Shown one piece after another: positions 15,662 to 23,121 of a stretch of DNA of 23,645 nucleotides (position 1 is the stretch's first letter; every line of letters starts with the position of its first letter). The translations under genes were made by a program, and so were the position numbers. Below the pieces are notes generated by a model, which did no database searches, was not told where the DNA came from, and worked only from the letters and a program-made list of their open reading frames with translations. The stretch lies in assembly GCA_035691285.1 (NCBI GenBank), contig DASSJI010000103.1, positions 1 to 23,645 of the forward strand. The letters run 5' to 3'. The DNA comes from DATFEN01 sp035691285. Lineage in GTDB: Bacteria; Acidobacteriota; Vicinamibacteria; Fen-336.

Positions 15662-16601
15662 CCTTCCGGACCTCGGCTCCGCGCGTGTCGGCGGCCGCGC
15701 GCTCTTCGCGAGCGACGACTTCTTCGCTCCGCGCAACAGCCTGGTGCGGCCGGAGCCCGCCGTGTTCGTCCCGGGCAAGTACACCGCCCGGGGCAAGTGG
15801 ATGGACGGCTGGGAGAGCCGGCGCCGCCGCGATCCGGGCCACGACTGGTGCATCGTGCGCCTGGGCCTGCGAGGCGTCGTCCGGGGCGTGGACATCGACA
15901 CCAGCCACTTCAACGGCAACCAGCCCGAGGCAGCCAGCCTCGAAGGATGCGACGCGGCGTCCGCCGCATCCCTGCGAGGGCTCGCCCGCGCCGCCTGGCG
16001 CGAGCTCGTGCCCCGCTCCCCGCTCGCGCCGTCGGCGCATCATCTGCTGACGGCGGCATCGGCGGATCCCGTCACGCACGTCCGCCTGAACATCTTCCCG
16101 GACGGCGGCGTGGCGCGGCTCCGCGTCCACGGCGAGGTGGCCGTGGACCTCGAGCGGCTGCGGGAACGAGTCGTGGACCTGGCGGCGGTCGAGAACGGCG
16201 GCGTGGTCCTCGAAGCCAGCGACGCCCACTTCGGCCGCAAGGAGCACCTCAACCTTCCGGGCCGCGCCAAGAGCATGGCCGAGGGGTGGGAGACGCGCCG
16301 GCGGCGCGGCCCTGGCCACGACTGGGCCATCCTGCGTCTCGGAGCCACGGGGCGTCTCGAGCGCGTCGAGGTCGACACGAACCACTTCAAGGGGAACTAC
16401 CCCGAGAGCTTTTCGCTCGAGGCGCGGCTGCGCCCCGAAGGCGACTGGACCGAGGTGATCCCGCCCACGCGCCTCCAGCCCCACGCGCGCCACTTCTTCT
16501 CGAAGGAGCTGCGCGCCCGCGGGCCATTCGCCTTCGTGCGCCTGCGAATCTACCCCGACGGCGGCGTGAGCCGCCTGCGCGTGCATGGGCGCATCCTCTG
16601 A
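15648..16601 (+). CDS. alc: Allantoicase
   Basis: 317 residues made of two homologous allantoicase repeats, about 20-163 and 185-316. The duplicated core is easy to see: DGWESRRRRDPGHDW (53-67) and EGWETRRRRGPGHDW (212-226), each followed by a 'D..HF.GN.PE' block (84-94, 243-253) and 'fPDGGV.RLRVHG' (150-162, 302-314). This is the jelly-roll pair of the family. It hydrolyses allantoate to ureidoglycolate and urea. The choice of allantoicase rather than allantoate amidohydrolase means urea, not ammonia, is released; no urease gene lies in the window. It starts inside the end of the allantoinase gene and overlaps the OHCU decarboxylase start by 17 bp, so the operon is tightly packed. Confidence 0.95.
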   Translation: MEFTDLPDLGSARVGGRALFASDDFFAPRNSLVRPEPAVFVPGKYTARGKWMDGWESRRRRDPGHDWCIVRLGLRGVVRGVDIDTSHFNGNQPEAASLEGCDAASAASLRGLARAAWRELVPRSPLAPSAHHLLTAASADPVTHVRLNIFPDGGVARLRVHGEVAVDLERLRERVVDLAAVENGGVVLEASDAHFGRKEHLNLPGRAKSMAEGWETRRRRGPGHDWAILRLGATGRLERVEVDTNHFKGNYPESFSLEARLRPEGDWTEVIPPTRLQPHARHFFSKELRARGPFAFVRLRIYPDGGVSRLRVHGRIL

Positions 16602-17118
16602 GACGGGCCTGCGACGGCTCAACGCGCTGCCCGAGGCGGAGGCGCAGGCCGCGCTCCTCCGCTGCTGCGGCTCGTCGCGCTGGGCGGAGGCCATGACGGG
16701 GGCGCGGCCTTTCGCGAGCGGCGATGCGCTGCTGGCCGCCGCCGAGCGCGCGTTCGCGCAGCTCGAGCCCGGCGACTGGATGGAGGCGTTCTCTCACCAC
16801 CCGCGGATCGGCGACCGCGCCGCCCTGGAGGCGCGCCTCGCGGCCACCCGCGCCTGGTCGGCGGGCGAGCAGGCGGGCGTGGCGGCGGCCGCGCCCGACG
16901 TCCTCGATGCGCTGGCCGCGGGCAATCGGGCATACGAGGAGCGCTTCGGCCACGTGTTCCTGGTCTGCGCCACCGGCAAGTCGGCCGGGGAGATGCTGGC
17001 CCTGCTCCACGAACGGCTGCCGAACCCTCCCGCGAGGGAGCTGCGCGTCGCGGCGGCGGAGCAGGCGAAGATCACCCGCCTGCGCCTCGAGAAGATGCTC
17101 CAGGAGGTGAACGCGTGA
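16585..17118 (+). CDS. uraD: 2-oxo-4-hydroxy-4-carboxy-5-ureidoimidazoline (OHCU) decarboxylase
   Basis: 177 residues, all-helical UraD family. Hallmarks: HPRIGD with the catalytic His (H72), WSAGEQAG (91-98, the conserved S..EQ.G), FLVCATGKSA (about 127-136) and the C-terminal KITRLRLEKML. It decarboxylates OHCU to (S)-allantoin, the last step from urate to allantoin. The ATG at 16585 lies 17 bp before the allantoicase stop, giving a normal N-terminus. Its last codons carry the ribosome binding site for the next gene (uraH), and the two overlap by 4 bp in a GTGA, so the two consecutive enzymes are translationally coupled. Confidence 0.95.
   Translation: MGASSETGLRRLNALPEAEAQAALLRCCGSSRWAEAMTGARPFASGDALLAAAERAFAQLEPGDWMEAFSHHPRIGDRAALEARLAATRAWSAGEQAGVAAAAPDVLDALAAGNRAYEERFGHVFLVCATGKSAGEMLALLHERLPNPPARELRVAAAEQAKITRLRLEKMLQEVNA
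17102..17109 (+). promoter_or_regulatory. Strong ribosome binding site for uraH inside the end of uraD
   Basis: AGGAGGTG, close to a perfect anti-16S match, ends 5 bases before the GTG at 17115, within the last codons of uraD. It fixes the uraH start and suggests efficient coupled translation of 5-hydroxyisourate hydrolase. Confidence 0.8.
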
Positions 17119-17456
17119 GCCCGATCACGACCCACGTCCTCGACACGTCCGTCGGGCGGCCGGCCGCGGGAATCGGCGTGTGCCTGGAGACGGCTGAGGG
17201 CGAAATCTTCAGCGAGGTCGCCCGTGGACGCACCGACGACGACGGCCGCTGCCGCGACCTCCTCCCGGCGGGCACGGCCCTGACGCGGGGCGTCTACCGG
17301 CTCACATTCGACACGGGCGCCTACTTCGCCGGACGCGGCGTGGCCACGTTCTTCCCGCGGGTGGCGATCGTGTTCCAGGTGAGCGAGCCAACGCAGCACC
17401 ATCACGTCCCGCTGCTGCTCAGCCCGTTCGGCTACAGCACCTACCGGGGCAGCTAG
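17115..17456 (+). CDS. uraH: 5-hydroxyisourate hydrolase (transthyretin-like)
   Basis: 113 residues, the normal size for cytoplasmic HIU hydrolase without a signal or fusion. The N-terminal signature THVLDTSVGRPA (6-17, with the active-site His) and the C-terminal signature SPFGYSTYRGS (103-113, ending in YRGS) are both intact, and an Arg in the RTDDDGR block (39-45) completes the active site. YRGS separates the hydrolase from transthyretins. It hydrolyses 5-hydroxyisourate, the product of urate oxidation by PuuD, to OHCU, which UraD then decarboxylates. GTG start overlapping the uraD stop (GTGA). PuuD follows after 7 bp. Confidence 0.96.
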   Translation: MSPITTHVLDTSVGRPAAGIGVCLETAEGEIFSEVARGRTDDDGRCRDLLPAGTALTRGVYRLTFDTGAYFAGRGVATFFPRVAIVFQVSEPTQHHHVPLLLSPFGYSTYRGS

Positions 17457-17463
17457 AGGCGCC

Positions 17464-18258
17464 ATGGACTGGCACGAGGCGGCGAACCTGCTCCTGCGCT
17501 GGCTCCATGTCTTCGCGGGGATCCTCTGGATCGGGCAGACGTGGCTCTTCATGTGGATGGACCGCCATCTGGAGAGGATCGAGGAGAACCCGGGCGCCCA
17601 GCTCTTCATGGTCCACAGCGGCGGCTTCTACGTCGTGGAGAAGCGCCCGGGCCTCGTCGCGATGCCGCGGACGCTCCACTGGTTCCAGTGGGAGGCGGTG
17701 CTGACCTGGGCGACCGGCGTCGCGCTGCTCGTGGTCGTGTACTACGTCGGCGGGCTGTTGCTCGAGCCGGAGTCGCGCCTCTCGCAGGGCGCGGCGATCG
17801 CGCTCGGGGTGCTGCTGCTGCCTCTTTCCTGGCTCGTGTACGACACGCTCTGGCGCGCGCTCCCGTTCAAGTCGGACGCGGCAGCCGCGGGACTCGCCCT
17901 GGCGCTCATCGTCTCGGCGGCGTGGGGCCTCGGACAGGTCTTCTCGGCCCGGGCCGCCTACCTTCACGTGGGCGCGATGCTGGGCACGCTGATGACGGCC
18001 AACGTCCGGGAGCGCATCATCCCCGCACAGCGCGAGATGGTGAAGGCGATCCGCGAGGGCCGGCCACCGGACCTCACCCTCGGCGCCCGTGCGAAGGAGC
18101 GCTCCAAGCACAACACCTTCATGGTGGTGCCGCTGGTGTTGATCATGCTGAGCAGCCACTTCCCGACGCTCACCTTCGGCCATCGCTACGCCTGGGCGAT
18201 GCTGGGCGGCCTTACGCTCCTGGGCTGGGCCGCGGCCTGGGTGTATCGGCGCTACTGA
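17464..18258 (+). CDS. puuD: Membrane urate oxidase, PuuD type, without cytochrome c domain
   Basis: 264 residues with about seven hydrophobic membrane segments. It matches the N-terminal urate hydroxylase domain of PuuD (Urate_ox_N): LRWLHVFAGILWIG (11-24), SGGFYVVEKRPG (52-63), LHWFQWEAVLTWATG (71-85), an AYLHVGAMLGTLM block (165-177) and RSKHNTFMVVPLV (213-225). Conserved His candidates are H15, H72, H168 and H216. The characterised Agrobacterium enzyme carries a C-terminal cytochrome c domain of roughly 100 residues; here the chain stops after the last membrane segment, has no CxxCH and no cysteine at all. It would oxidise urate to 5-hydroxyisourate in the inner membrane and pass electrons to a separate acceptor. 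Placement directly after uraH supports the call. The stop overlaps the tail of the convergent aldolase gene. Confidence 0.9.
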   Translation: MDWHEAANLLLRWLHVFAGILWIGQTWLFMWMDRHLERIEENPGAQLFMVHSGGFYVVEKRPGLVAMPRTLHWFQWEAVLTWATGVALLVVVYYVGGLLLEPESRLSQGAAIALGVLLLPLSWLVYDTLWRALPFKSDAAAAGLALALIVSAAWGLGQVFSARAAYLHVGAMLGTLMTANVRERIIPAQREMVKAIREGRPPDLTLGARAKERSKHNTFMVVPLVLIMLSSHFPTLTFGHRYAWAMLGGLTLLGWAAAWVYRRY

Positions 18259-19592
18259 CCGTCGCGGCGCCCCTTCAGGATCGCGAGGAACGACCGCGTC
18301 TTGATCTCGTCGAGGCTCAGGCCCGTGGCCTGAGCCTCTTCGGGCGTGATCGCCCCGCACCCGACGCCGCGCAGGAAGTAGTTGAGCAGGCCCTGGCCCG
18401 TGGCGGCGTCGTCGAAGACGTCGCCGACGAGGGTCGCCTGGGCGGCCTTCTCGATGAAGTTGCGCAGGCGGGTCGAGGCGGCCTCGAGGCCTTCGAGGAA
18501 GAACGAGAAGACGGCCGCATAGCGGGTCGGAAGCTGGGCCGGGTGCAGGTCCCAGCCCTGGTAGAAGCCCTGGCGCAGCGAGGCGCGCACGTCGTCGAAG
18601 TGCAGCTTCCAGGCGCGATGGACGGCGGCCCGGTTCTCCGCGACCTGGTCCGGCGTCAGCGCGGCGCCCGGGGCCGCGCGGTGCGGCCCCACCGGCATCA
18701 CGTTCGTGGCGCCGTCCGACAGCATGACACCCGTGCCGGCGAGGCTCACCTGCATGACGTGCTTCGCGAACTCGCAGGCCGGGTGCGTCATCACCTGGTG
18801 GGCGGCCGTGATGTTGCAGGAGGCCGTGTAGTCGTAGGTGCCGAAGTGCGCCCCGCTGCAGCGGCCGCCCGCCGCGGCCACCAGCGCGGGCAGGGCAGCC
18901 TCGCCCGAGGGGGCCAGGATCGACTGCGGCGTCTCGACCATCAGCTCAAGGCGCAGCGCGCCCTTCCGGAGCCGATGCCGCGACTCGAGAGCCGCCAGGG
19001 CGCGCGCCGCGGCCCGCACCTGCTCGGCGATCGTCACCTTCGGCAAGGTGACCACGAAGCCCGCCGGCAGCGCCCTCGCCTCCCTGACCAGCGCCGTCAC
19101 GAACAGCTCGAGCGTCCTGAGGCCGCGGCCCGCCAGCTCGGACGACAGCGGCTTGATGCGGATGCCGATGAAGGGCGGCAGCGTTCCCTCGCGGAGTCCG
19201 CGAGCGACCTCGCGCGCCGCGGCGCGGGCGTGGCCATCCTCCTCGGCGTCGGGCCTGTGTCCGTAGCCGTCCTCGAAGTCGATGCGGAAGTCCTCCACTG
19301 GCTCGCGCTCGAGCTTCGCCTTCACGCGCCCGTGGATGGTCGCCGCGTAGGCCTGGCCCTCGGACGCCTGAAGGCCCAGCGCCTCCGCGAGGAGCGCCGG
19401 CGTGGGCGCGTATTCCTCGAGGGCGCGGCGCGCCAGCGCTCCCAGCTTCGGCGCCGTGTCGGAGCGGAACAAGTGCGCGCCGCCGTAGACCGTGTGGACG
19501 GGCTGGCGCTCCCCGCTCTCGCCGGGGTGGGAGCGGGCGAAGGCCCGGTTGGCCCGGTCGAGGGACGCCGGCGGGCGGGCGGCCTTCTTCAT
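18252..19592 (-). CDS. HpcH/HpaI (CitE-like) aldolase family protein, DUF6986-like
   Basis: 446 residues from the ATG at 19592, whose ATGA overlaps the FAD-subunit stop. It has the TIM-barrel aldolase landmarks of the CitE/malyl-CoA lyase superfamily: FRIDFEDGYG (102-111), LPKV (183-186), ELMVETPQS (216-224, metal-binding Glu E220), GTYDYTA (251-257, D254) and a late HPAQ (350-353), comparable with the HPxQ of CitE-like enzymes. It is longer than CitE (about 300) because of an N-terminal extension and about 90 C-terminal residues. It resembles a family I believe is catalogued as DUF6986, seen near allantoin genes in other bacteria; the reaction has not been established to my knowledge. Known superfamily chemistry is condensation or cleavage with glyoxylate, pyruvate or acyl-CoA. 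Use of glyoxylate from purine breakdown is inference. Last gene of the xanthine dehydrogenase operon. Confidence 0.8.
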   Translation of the reverse strand: MKKAARPPASLDRANRAFARSHPGESGERQPVHTVYGGAHLFRSDTAPKLGALARRALEEYAPTPALLAEALGLQASEGQAYAATIHGRVKAKLEREPVEDFRIDFEDGYGHRPDAEEDGHARAAAREVARGLREGTLPPFIGIRIKPLSSELAGRGLRTLELFVTALVREARALPAGFVVTLPKVTIAEQVRAAARALAALESRHRLRKGALRLELMVETPQSILAPSGEAALPALVAAAGGRCSGAHFGTYDYTASCNITAAHQVMTHPACEFAKHVMQVSLAGTGVMLSDGATNVMPVGPHRAAPGAALTPDQVAENRAAVHRAWKLHFDDVRASLRQGFYQGWDLHPAQLPTRYAAVFSFFLEGLEAASTRLRNFIEKAAQATLVGDVFDDAATGQGLLNYFLRGVGCGAITPEEAQATGLSLDEIKTRSFLAILKGRRDGQ

Positions 19593-20449
19593 GGCCTCGC
19601 CGAGAGGAACGAGGACAGCAGGTTGCGCGACACGGCCAGACGATATGCCGCCGTCGAGCGCACGTCGTCGATCGGGCTCACGTCCTCGGCGACCAGGCGC
19701 GCGGCCTCGCCGACGACCTCGGGCGTGAGGCGCCGGCCGCGGACGTAGGCCTCCGCCGCGCGGAGCCGCCGCACCGTGGGAGCGACGCTGCCGAGGGCGA
19801 AGCGCAGCTCCTCGACGGTGCCGTCCCGTCTCAGCCACAGCAGCCCGGCGGCGACGGCCTTCGAGATCGCCTGCGCCGCACGGGTGCCCACCTTGCGGAA
19901 CATCTGCCGGCCGGGCCGGCGCGGCGCCTTCACCCGCACCGCCTCGATCAGCTCGCCCGGCGCGAGGGTCGTCCTCTTGACGCCGGCGAACACGTCCAGG
20001 AAGGGGATCTCGCGCCGCGCCGTTCCGTTCGTGGCGACGACGGCGGCTTCGTAGACGGCCAGCGGCGGGAACGTGTCCCCGGCCGGCGAGGCGTTCGCGA
20101 TGTTGCCGCCCAGGGTGCCGCGGTTCTGGATCTGCACGCCTCCCACGGTCGCGCAGGCGGCGGCCAGCAGCGGGAGGCGCCGCCGCACGAAGGGGTCGTC
20201 GATGATCGCGGCGTGGGTGGCCAGCGCGCCGATCGTGAGCTCCGCCCGGTTCGCACGGATCCGCGTCCAGGGCCGGAGCCGGCTCAGGTCGACGAACGTG
20301 CGGCCGGCGAGGCCGCCCGCGTTCCACGCCACCATCGCGTCCGTCCCGCCAGCCAGGGCGATGGCCCCCGGCGTCCGAGCGAGCAGCCTGCAGGCCTCGG
20401 CGGCTGAGCGGGGACGGAGCAGCCGGGCCGCGAGGGCGTCGCCTCTCAT
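19589..20449 (-). CDS. xdhB: Xanthine dehydrogenase, FAD-binding subunit
   Basis: 286 residues, the medium subunit of the molybdenum hydroxylase family. Both FAD motifs are present: ALAGGTDAMV (31-40) and QNRGTLGGNIANASPAGDTFPPL (108-130 region). It transfers electrons from the 2Fe-2S centres to NAD+ (or another acceptor). The frame is open well upstream, but the ATG at 20449 overlaps the stop of the 2Fe-2S subunit (ATGA) and gives the standard N-terminus. It likewise overlaps the aldolase start by 4 bp. The symbol follows E. coli usage (xdhA Mo, xdhB FAD, xdhC Fe-S); other species name these differently. Confidence 0.92.
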   Translation of the reverse strand: MRGDALAARLLRPRSAAEACRLLARTPGAIALAGGTDAMVAWNAGGLAGRTFVDLSRLRPWTRIRANRAELTIGALATHAAIIDDPFVRRRLPLLAAACATVGGVQIQNRGTLGGNIANASPAGDTFPPLAVYEAAVVATNGTARREIPFLDVFAGVKRTTLAPGELIEAVRVKAPRRPGRQMFRKVGTRAAQAISKAVAAGLLWLRRDGTVEELRFALGSVAPTVRRLRAAEAYVRGRRLTPEVVGEAARLVAEDVSPIDDVRSTAAYRLAVSRNLLSSFLSARP

Positions 20450-20922
20450 CGGGGCGGCCTCACCCGCCGTGACCGCGCGGCCCGGGCGACCGCCCGGACG
20501 ATATGAGCGTAGCCGGTGCAGCGGCAGAGGTTGCCCGCGAGGGCGGTCCGGATCGCGGCGTCGCTGGCCCGGCCGCCGGCGCGGACGTAGGCGGCGGCCG
20601 CCATCAGCATGCCGGGGGTACAGATGCCGCACTGGGCCGCGCCGTTCTCGAGGAAGGCCTCCTGCAGCGGCGCGAGGCGACCGGGGCGCCCGAGGCTCTC
20701 GACCGTCTCGACGCGTCCACCCCCGACCTGACCGACCGGGATGAGGCAGGCGTTCACCGCGGCTCCGTCGAGGAGCACCGTGCACGCGCCGCACTCTCCT
20801 TCGCCACAGCCCTCCTTCGTCCCCGTCAGCCCCAGGTCCTCGCGCAGCACGTCGATCAGCCGCTTCATCGGCGGGCAGGCGATCGAGCGCCGCTGCCCGT
20901 TCACCGTCAGGGCGAGCCTCAC
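20446..20922 (-). CDS. xdhC: Xanthine dehydrogenase, [2Fe-2S] subunit
   Basis: 158 residues, the small subunit. Eight cysteines for two 2Fe-2S clusters are all visible: the plant-ferredoxin-type set C39, C44, C47 and C59 (CGEGECGAC...C) and the helical-domain set C98, C101, C133 and C135 (CGIC...CRC). It carries electrons from the molybdenum site to FAD. The start is the GTG at 20922, overlapping the stop of the Mo subunit gene in a GTGA; further upstream the open frame is only antisense shadow of that gene. Symbol in E. coli sense; not to be confused with the XdhC maturation factor, which is absent from the window. Confidence 0.94.
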   Translation of the reverse strand: MRLALTVNGQRRSIACPPMKRLIDVLREDLGLTGTKEGCGEGECGACTVLLDGAAVNACLIPVGQVGGGRVETVESLGRPGRLAPLQEAFLENGAAQCGICTPGMLMAAAAYVRAGGRASDAAIRTALAGNLCRCTGYAHIVRAVARAARSRRVRPPR

Positions 20923-23111
20923 GCGGCCCCGTGCAGCGCCGCCGCGATCCGCTCCGGCGTGATCGGCAGCTCGGGGATGAAGACGCCCAGGGCGTGGTGG
21001 ACCGCCGCGGCCACGGCCGGCCCCGGGACGTCCATGGGAAGCTCGCCGACTCCCTTCGCGCCGAACGGCCCGCGCGAGTACGGCGCAGGGACGAACACCA
21101 CGTCGATCCTCGGCGTGTCGAGACTCGTCGGGATCACGTAGTCGGTCAGCCGGGGGTTCTTCATGGCGCCGCCCTCGTAGACCGCGGACTCGAGCAGGGC
21201 GTAGCCGAGCCCCTGGACCACGCCGCCGATCACCTGGCCTTCGGCGAACAGCGGATGGATCACCGTTCCGATGTCCGCCGCGACCGTCGCGTGGCGCACG
21301 CGCACCTCGTACGTCGTGCGGTCGATCTCGAGCTCGACGGCCATCGCCGCGTAGCTGTACGCCTCGTAGGCGTCGCCCGTGTACGTCGCGTCGTCCCACG
21401 CGACGCCCTCCGGCTTCTCGTACCGCGCCTCGAAGCGGCGCTCCGGCTCGCCCTCGCACAGCGCGCGCGCCGCCGCCAGGAGCCCGGCCCGGGTCGCGGG
21501 CACGGCCCCCGCGGCCTCGACGAGCGCCGCCTTCAGGTCCAGGGCCGCCTGGCGCACGAGGCGGCCGACGATCATCGTGGTGCGGCTCGCCACGGTGGGA
21601 CCGCTGTTCGGCACCTGGCTCGTGTCGGGGGTCGCGACCGAGACGAGCTCGACCGGCAGCCCGAGCGAGGCGGCCGCGATCTGCGCGAACATCGTGGTCG
21701 TGCCCTGGCCGAACTCGGTCGAGGCCGCCAGCACGCGCACCTCGCCGTGGCGGGTGAGGCTCACGGCCGCGCGGCTCGCCAGGTAGACCTCGCCGCTGCC
21801 GGTAAAGCCGGCTCCGTGGTGCGCGATCGACAGGCCGACGCCGCGCCAGCTGGGCGCCCCGGCGCGGCGGTTCCAGGCGGAGCAGGCGCGGCGCCGCGCC
21901 GCGTAGCGGCTCCGCTTCACGCAGGCCTCGAGGGCCTTCGCCGCGCCCACGCTCTCGCGCAGCACCTGGCCCACGGCCAGGGTGGCGCCGGGGCCCAGCA
22001 CGTTCCTCCGGCGCAGCTCCAGCGGATCCACACCGAGGGCCGCCGCCACGCGGTCCATCTGCAGCTCCGCGGCGAACAGGGTCTGCGGCGCTCCGAAGCC
22101 GCGGAACGCCCCGTTCGGGGGCGTGTTGGTCGCCACCACGCGGGACTGGATGCGCACGTTGGGGCACGCGTAGGGGCCCGTCGCGTGCAGCGTGCCCCGC
22201 GAGAGCACGACCGGCGAGAGCGTCACGTACGCGCCGCCGTCCATGAGCACGTCGATGTCCTGCGCCACGAGCCGGCCGTCCCTCGCGACCCCTGTCCGGT
22301 GCCGGATCACTGCGGGGTGCCGCTTGGTCGTCGCGAGCATGTCCTCCTGGCGGTCGTACACGACCTTCACCGGGCGGCCGGCTTTTCGCGCCAGGAGCGC
22401 CGCGTGGGCGCAGATCATGTTCGGGTACTCCTCCTTCCCGCCGAAGCCTCCGCCGGTGGCCGCCTGGATCACGCGCACCTGGCGCTCCGTGAGACCGAAG
22501 ATGCCCTTCAGGGCCTTCTGGACGTAGTAGGGACACTGGAGCGAGCCGATCACGACGAGGGAGCCGTCCGCCTCCCAGAAAGCCGCCGCGCCGTTCGTCT
22601 CGATGTAGGCGTGCTCCTGGTGCGGAAGGCGGAAGGTCCCCTCCACGATCACGTCGGCCTCCGACAGGCCGCGCGCGACGTCGCCGCGCGCGACGTCGAA
22701 GCGCTTGAACACCACCTCGGATTTCTCCGGGTCGAGCACGGGCTGCTCCTCCTCGTACTCCACCTGCACGTGCTCCAGGGCGGCGAGCGCCCGGGCCCGG
22801 GAGGGATGCGCGACGAGCAGGATCGGCTCGGCCGCGTGGCGTACTTCCCTCTCCACGAGCAGCGGCTGATCGGCCTCGATGAGCGCGACGCGGTTGAGGC
22901 CGGCGATGTCCTCGGCGCGGGCGATGACGCACTCCTGCCAGGGGAAGGCCGGGTCGAAGGCGATGCGGACGATGCGGCCCCTCGGGATCGTCGTCCGCAG
23001 CGTCGCGCCGTGCAGGCAGCCCGGCAGCGGCGTGTCGTCGACGTAGTGGGCGACGCCACACAGCTTCTCGGGCCCCTCGCGGCGTCGTGCGTTCCTCCCG
23101 ACCGCGGTCAT
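20919..23111 (-). CDS. xdhA: Xanthine dehydrogenase, molybdopterin-binding catalytic subunit
   Basis: 730 residues, normal for the separate large subunit. Family landmarks: the N-terminal aldehyde oxidase/xanthine dehydrogenase a/b hammerhead (about 12-125), GGGFGGKE (220-227), FRGFGAPQ (336-343) and GAKGVGE near the end with the catalytic base E690. The substrate-orienting residues of bovine xanthine oxidoreductase, Glu802 and Arg880, correspond to E227 and R337 and are both kept, and Q192 fits the Mo-contacting Gln. Aldehyde oxidases lose the Glu/Arg pair, so hypoxanthine and xanthine are the likely substrates. It hydroxylates hypoxanthine to xanthine to urate. First gene of the purine set on this strand; its ATG is 10 bp after the stop of the upstream repeat protein. 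A 15-bp tandem repeat (22668-22697) encodes DVARG twice at 139-148. Confidence 0.95.
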   Translation of the reverse strand: MTAVGRNARRREGPEKLCGVAHYVDDTPLPGCLHGATLRTTIPRGRIVRIAFDPAFPWQECVIARAEDIAGLNRVALIEADQPLLVEREVRHAAEPILLVAHPSRARALAALEHVQVEYEEEQPVLDPEKSEVVFKRFDVARGDVARGLSEADVIVEGTFRLPHQEHAYIETNGAAAFWEADGSLVVIGSLQCPYYVQKALKGIFGLTERQVRVIQAATGGGFGGKEEYPNMICAHAALLARKAGRPVKVVYDRQEDMLATTKRHPAVIRHRTGVARDGRLVAQDIDVLMDGGAYVTLSPVVLSRGTLHATGPYACPNVRIQSRVVATNTPPNGAFRGFGAPQTLFAAELQMDRVAAALGVDPLELRRRNVLGPGATLAVGQVLRESVGAAKALEACVKRSRYAARRRACSAWNRRAGAPSWRGVGLSIAHHGAGFTGSGEVYLASRAAVSLTRHGEVRVLAASTEFGQGTTTMFAQIAAASLGLPVELVSVATPDTSQVPNSGPTVASRTTMIVGRLVRQAALDLKAALVEAAGAVPATRAGLLAAARALCEGEPERRFEARYEKPEGVAWDDATYTGDAYEAYSYAAMAVELEIDRTTYEVRVRHATVAADIGTVIHPLFAEGQVIGGVVQGLGYALLESAVYEGGAMKNPRLTDYVIPTSLDTPRIDVVFVPAPYSRGPFGAKGVGELPMDVPGPAVAAAVHHALGVFIPELPITPERIAAALHGAA
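22668..22697. repeat. Perfect 15-bp tandem repeat, two copies, within xdhA
   Basis: The unit GCCGCGCGCGACGTC occurs twice head to tail and adds DVARG a second time in the linker region of the Mo subunit without changing frame. It probably arose by replication slippage. It could vary in copy number between strains. Confidence 0.85.
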
Positions 23112-23121
23112 CGGGCGGATT

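Noticed and set aside
18252..20327. Extension of the aldolase upstream to about 690 residues
   Set aside because: The extra N-terminal part is an out-of-frame shadow of the FAD subunit gene. The ATG at 19592 overlaps that gene's stop and gives a sensible protein.
20446..23061. A single 871-codon frame that would fuse a long N-terminal part to the 2Fe-2S subunit
   Set aside because: Only 20446-20922 encodes the Fe-S protein. The upstream part is the shadow of the Mo subunit gene in another frame, and a GTG start overlapping the upstream stop is present.
20919..23111. Aldehyde oxidase or CO dehydrogenase as the identity of the Mo enzyme
   Set aside because: The Glu/Arg pair that positions purines (E227, R337) is kept, the CODH loop with its Cys is not seen, and the genes sit with urate-degrading enzymes.
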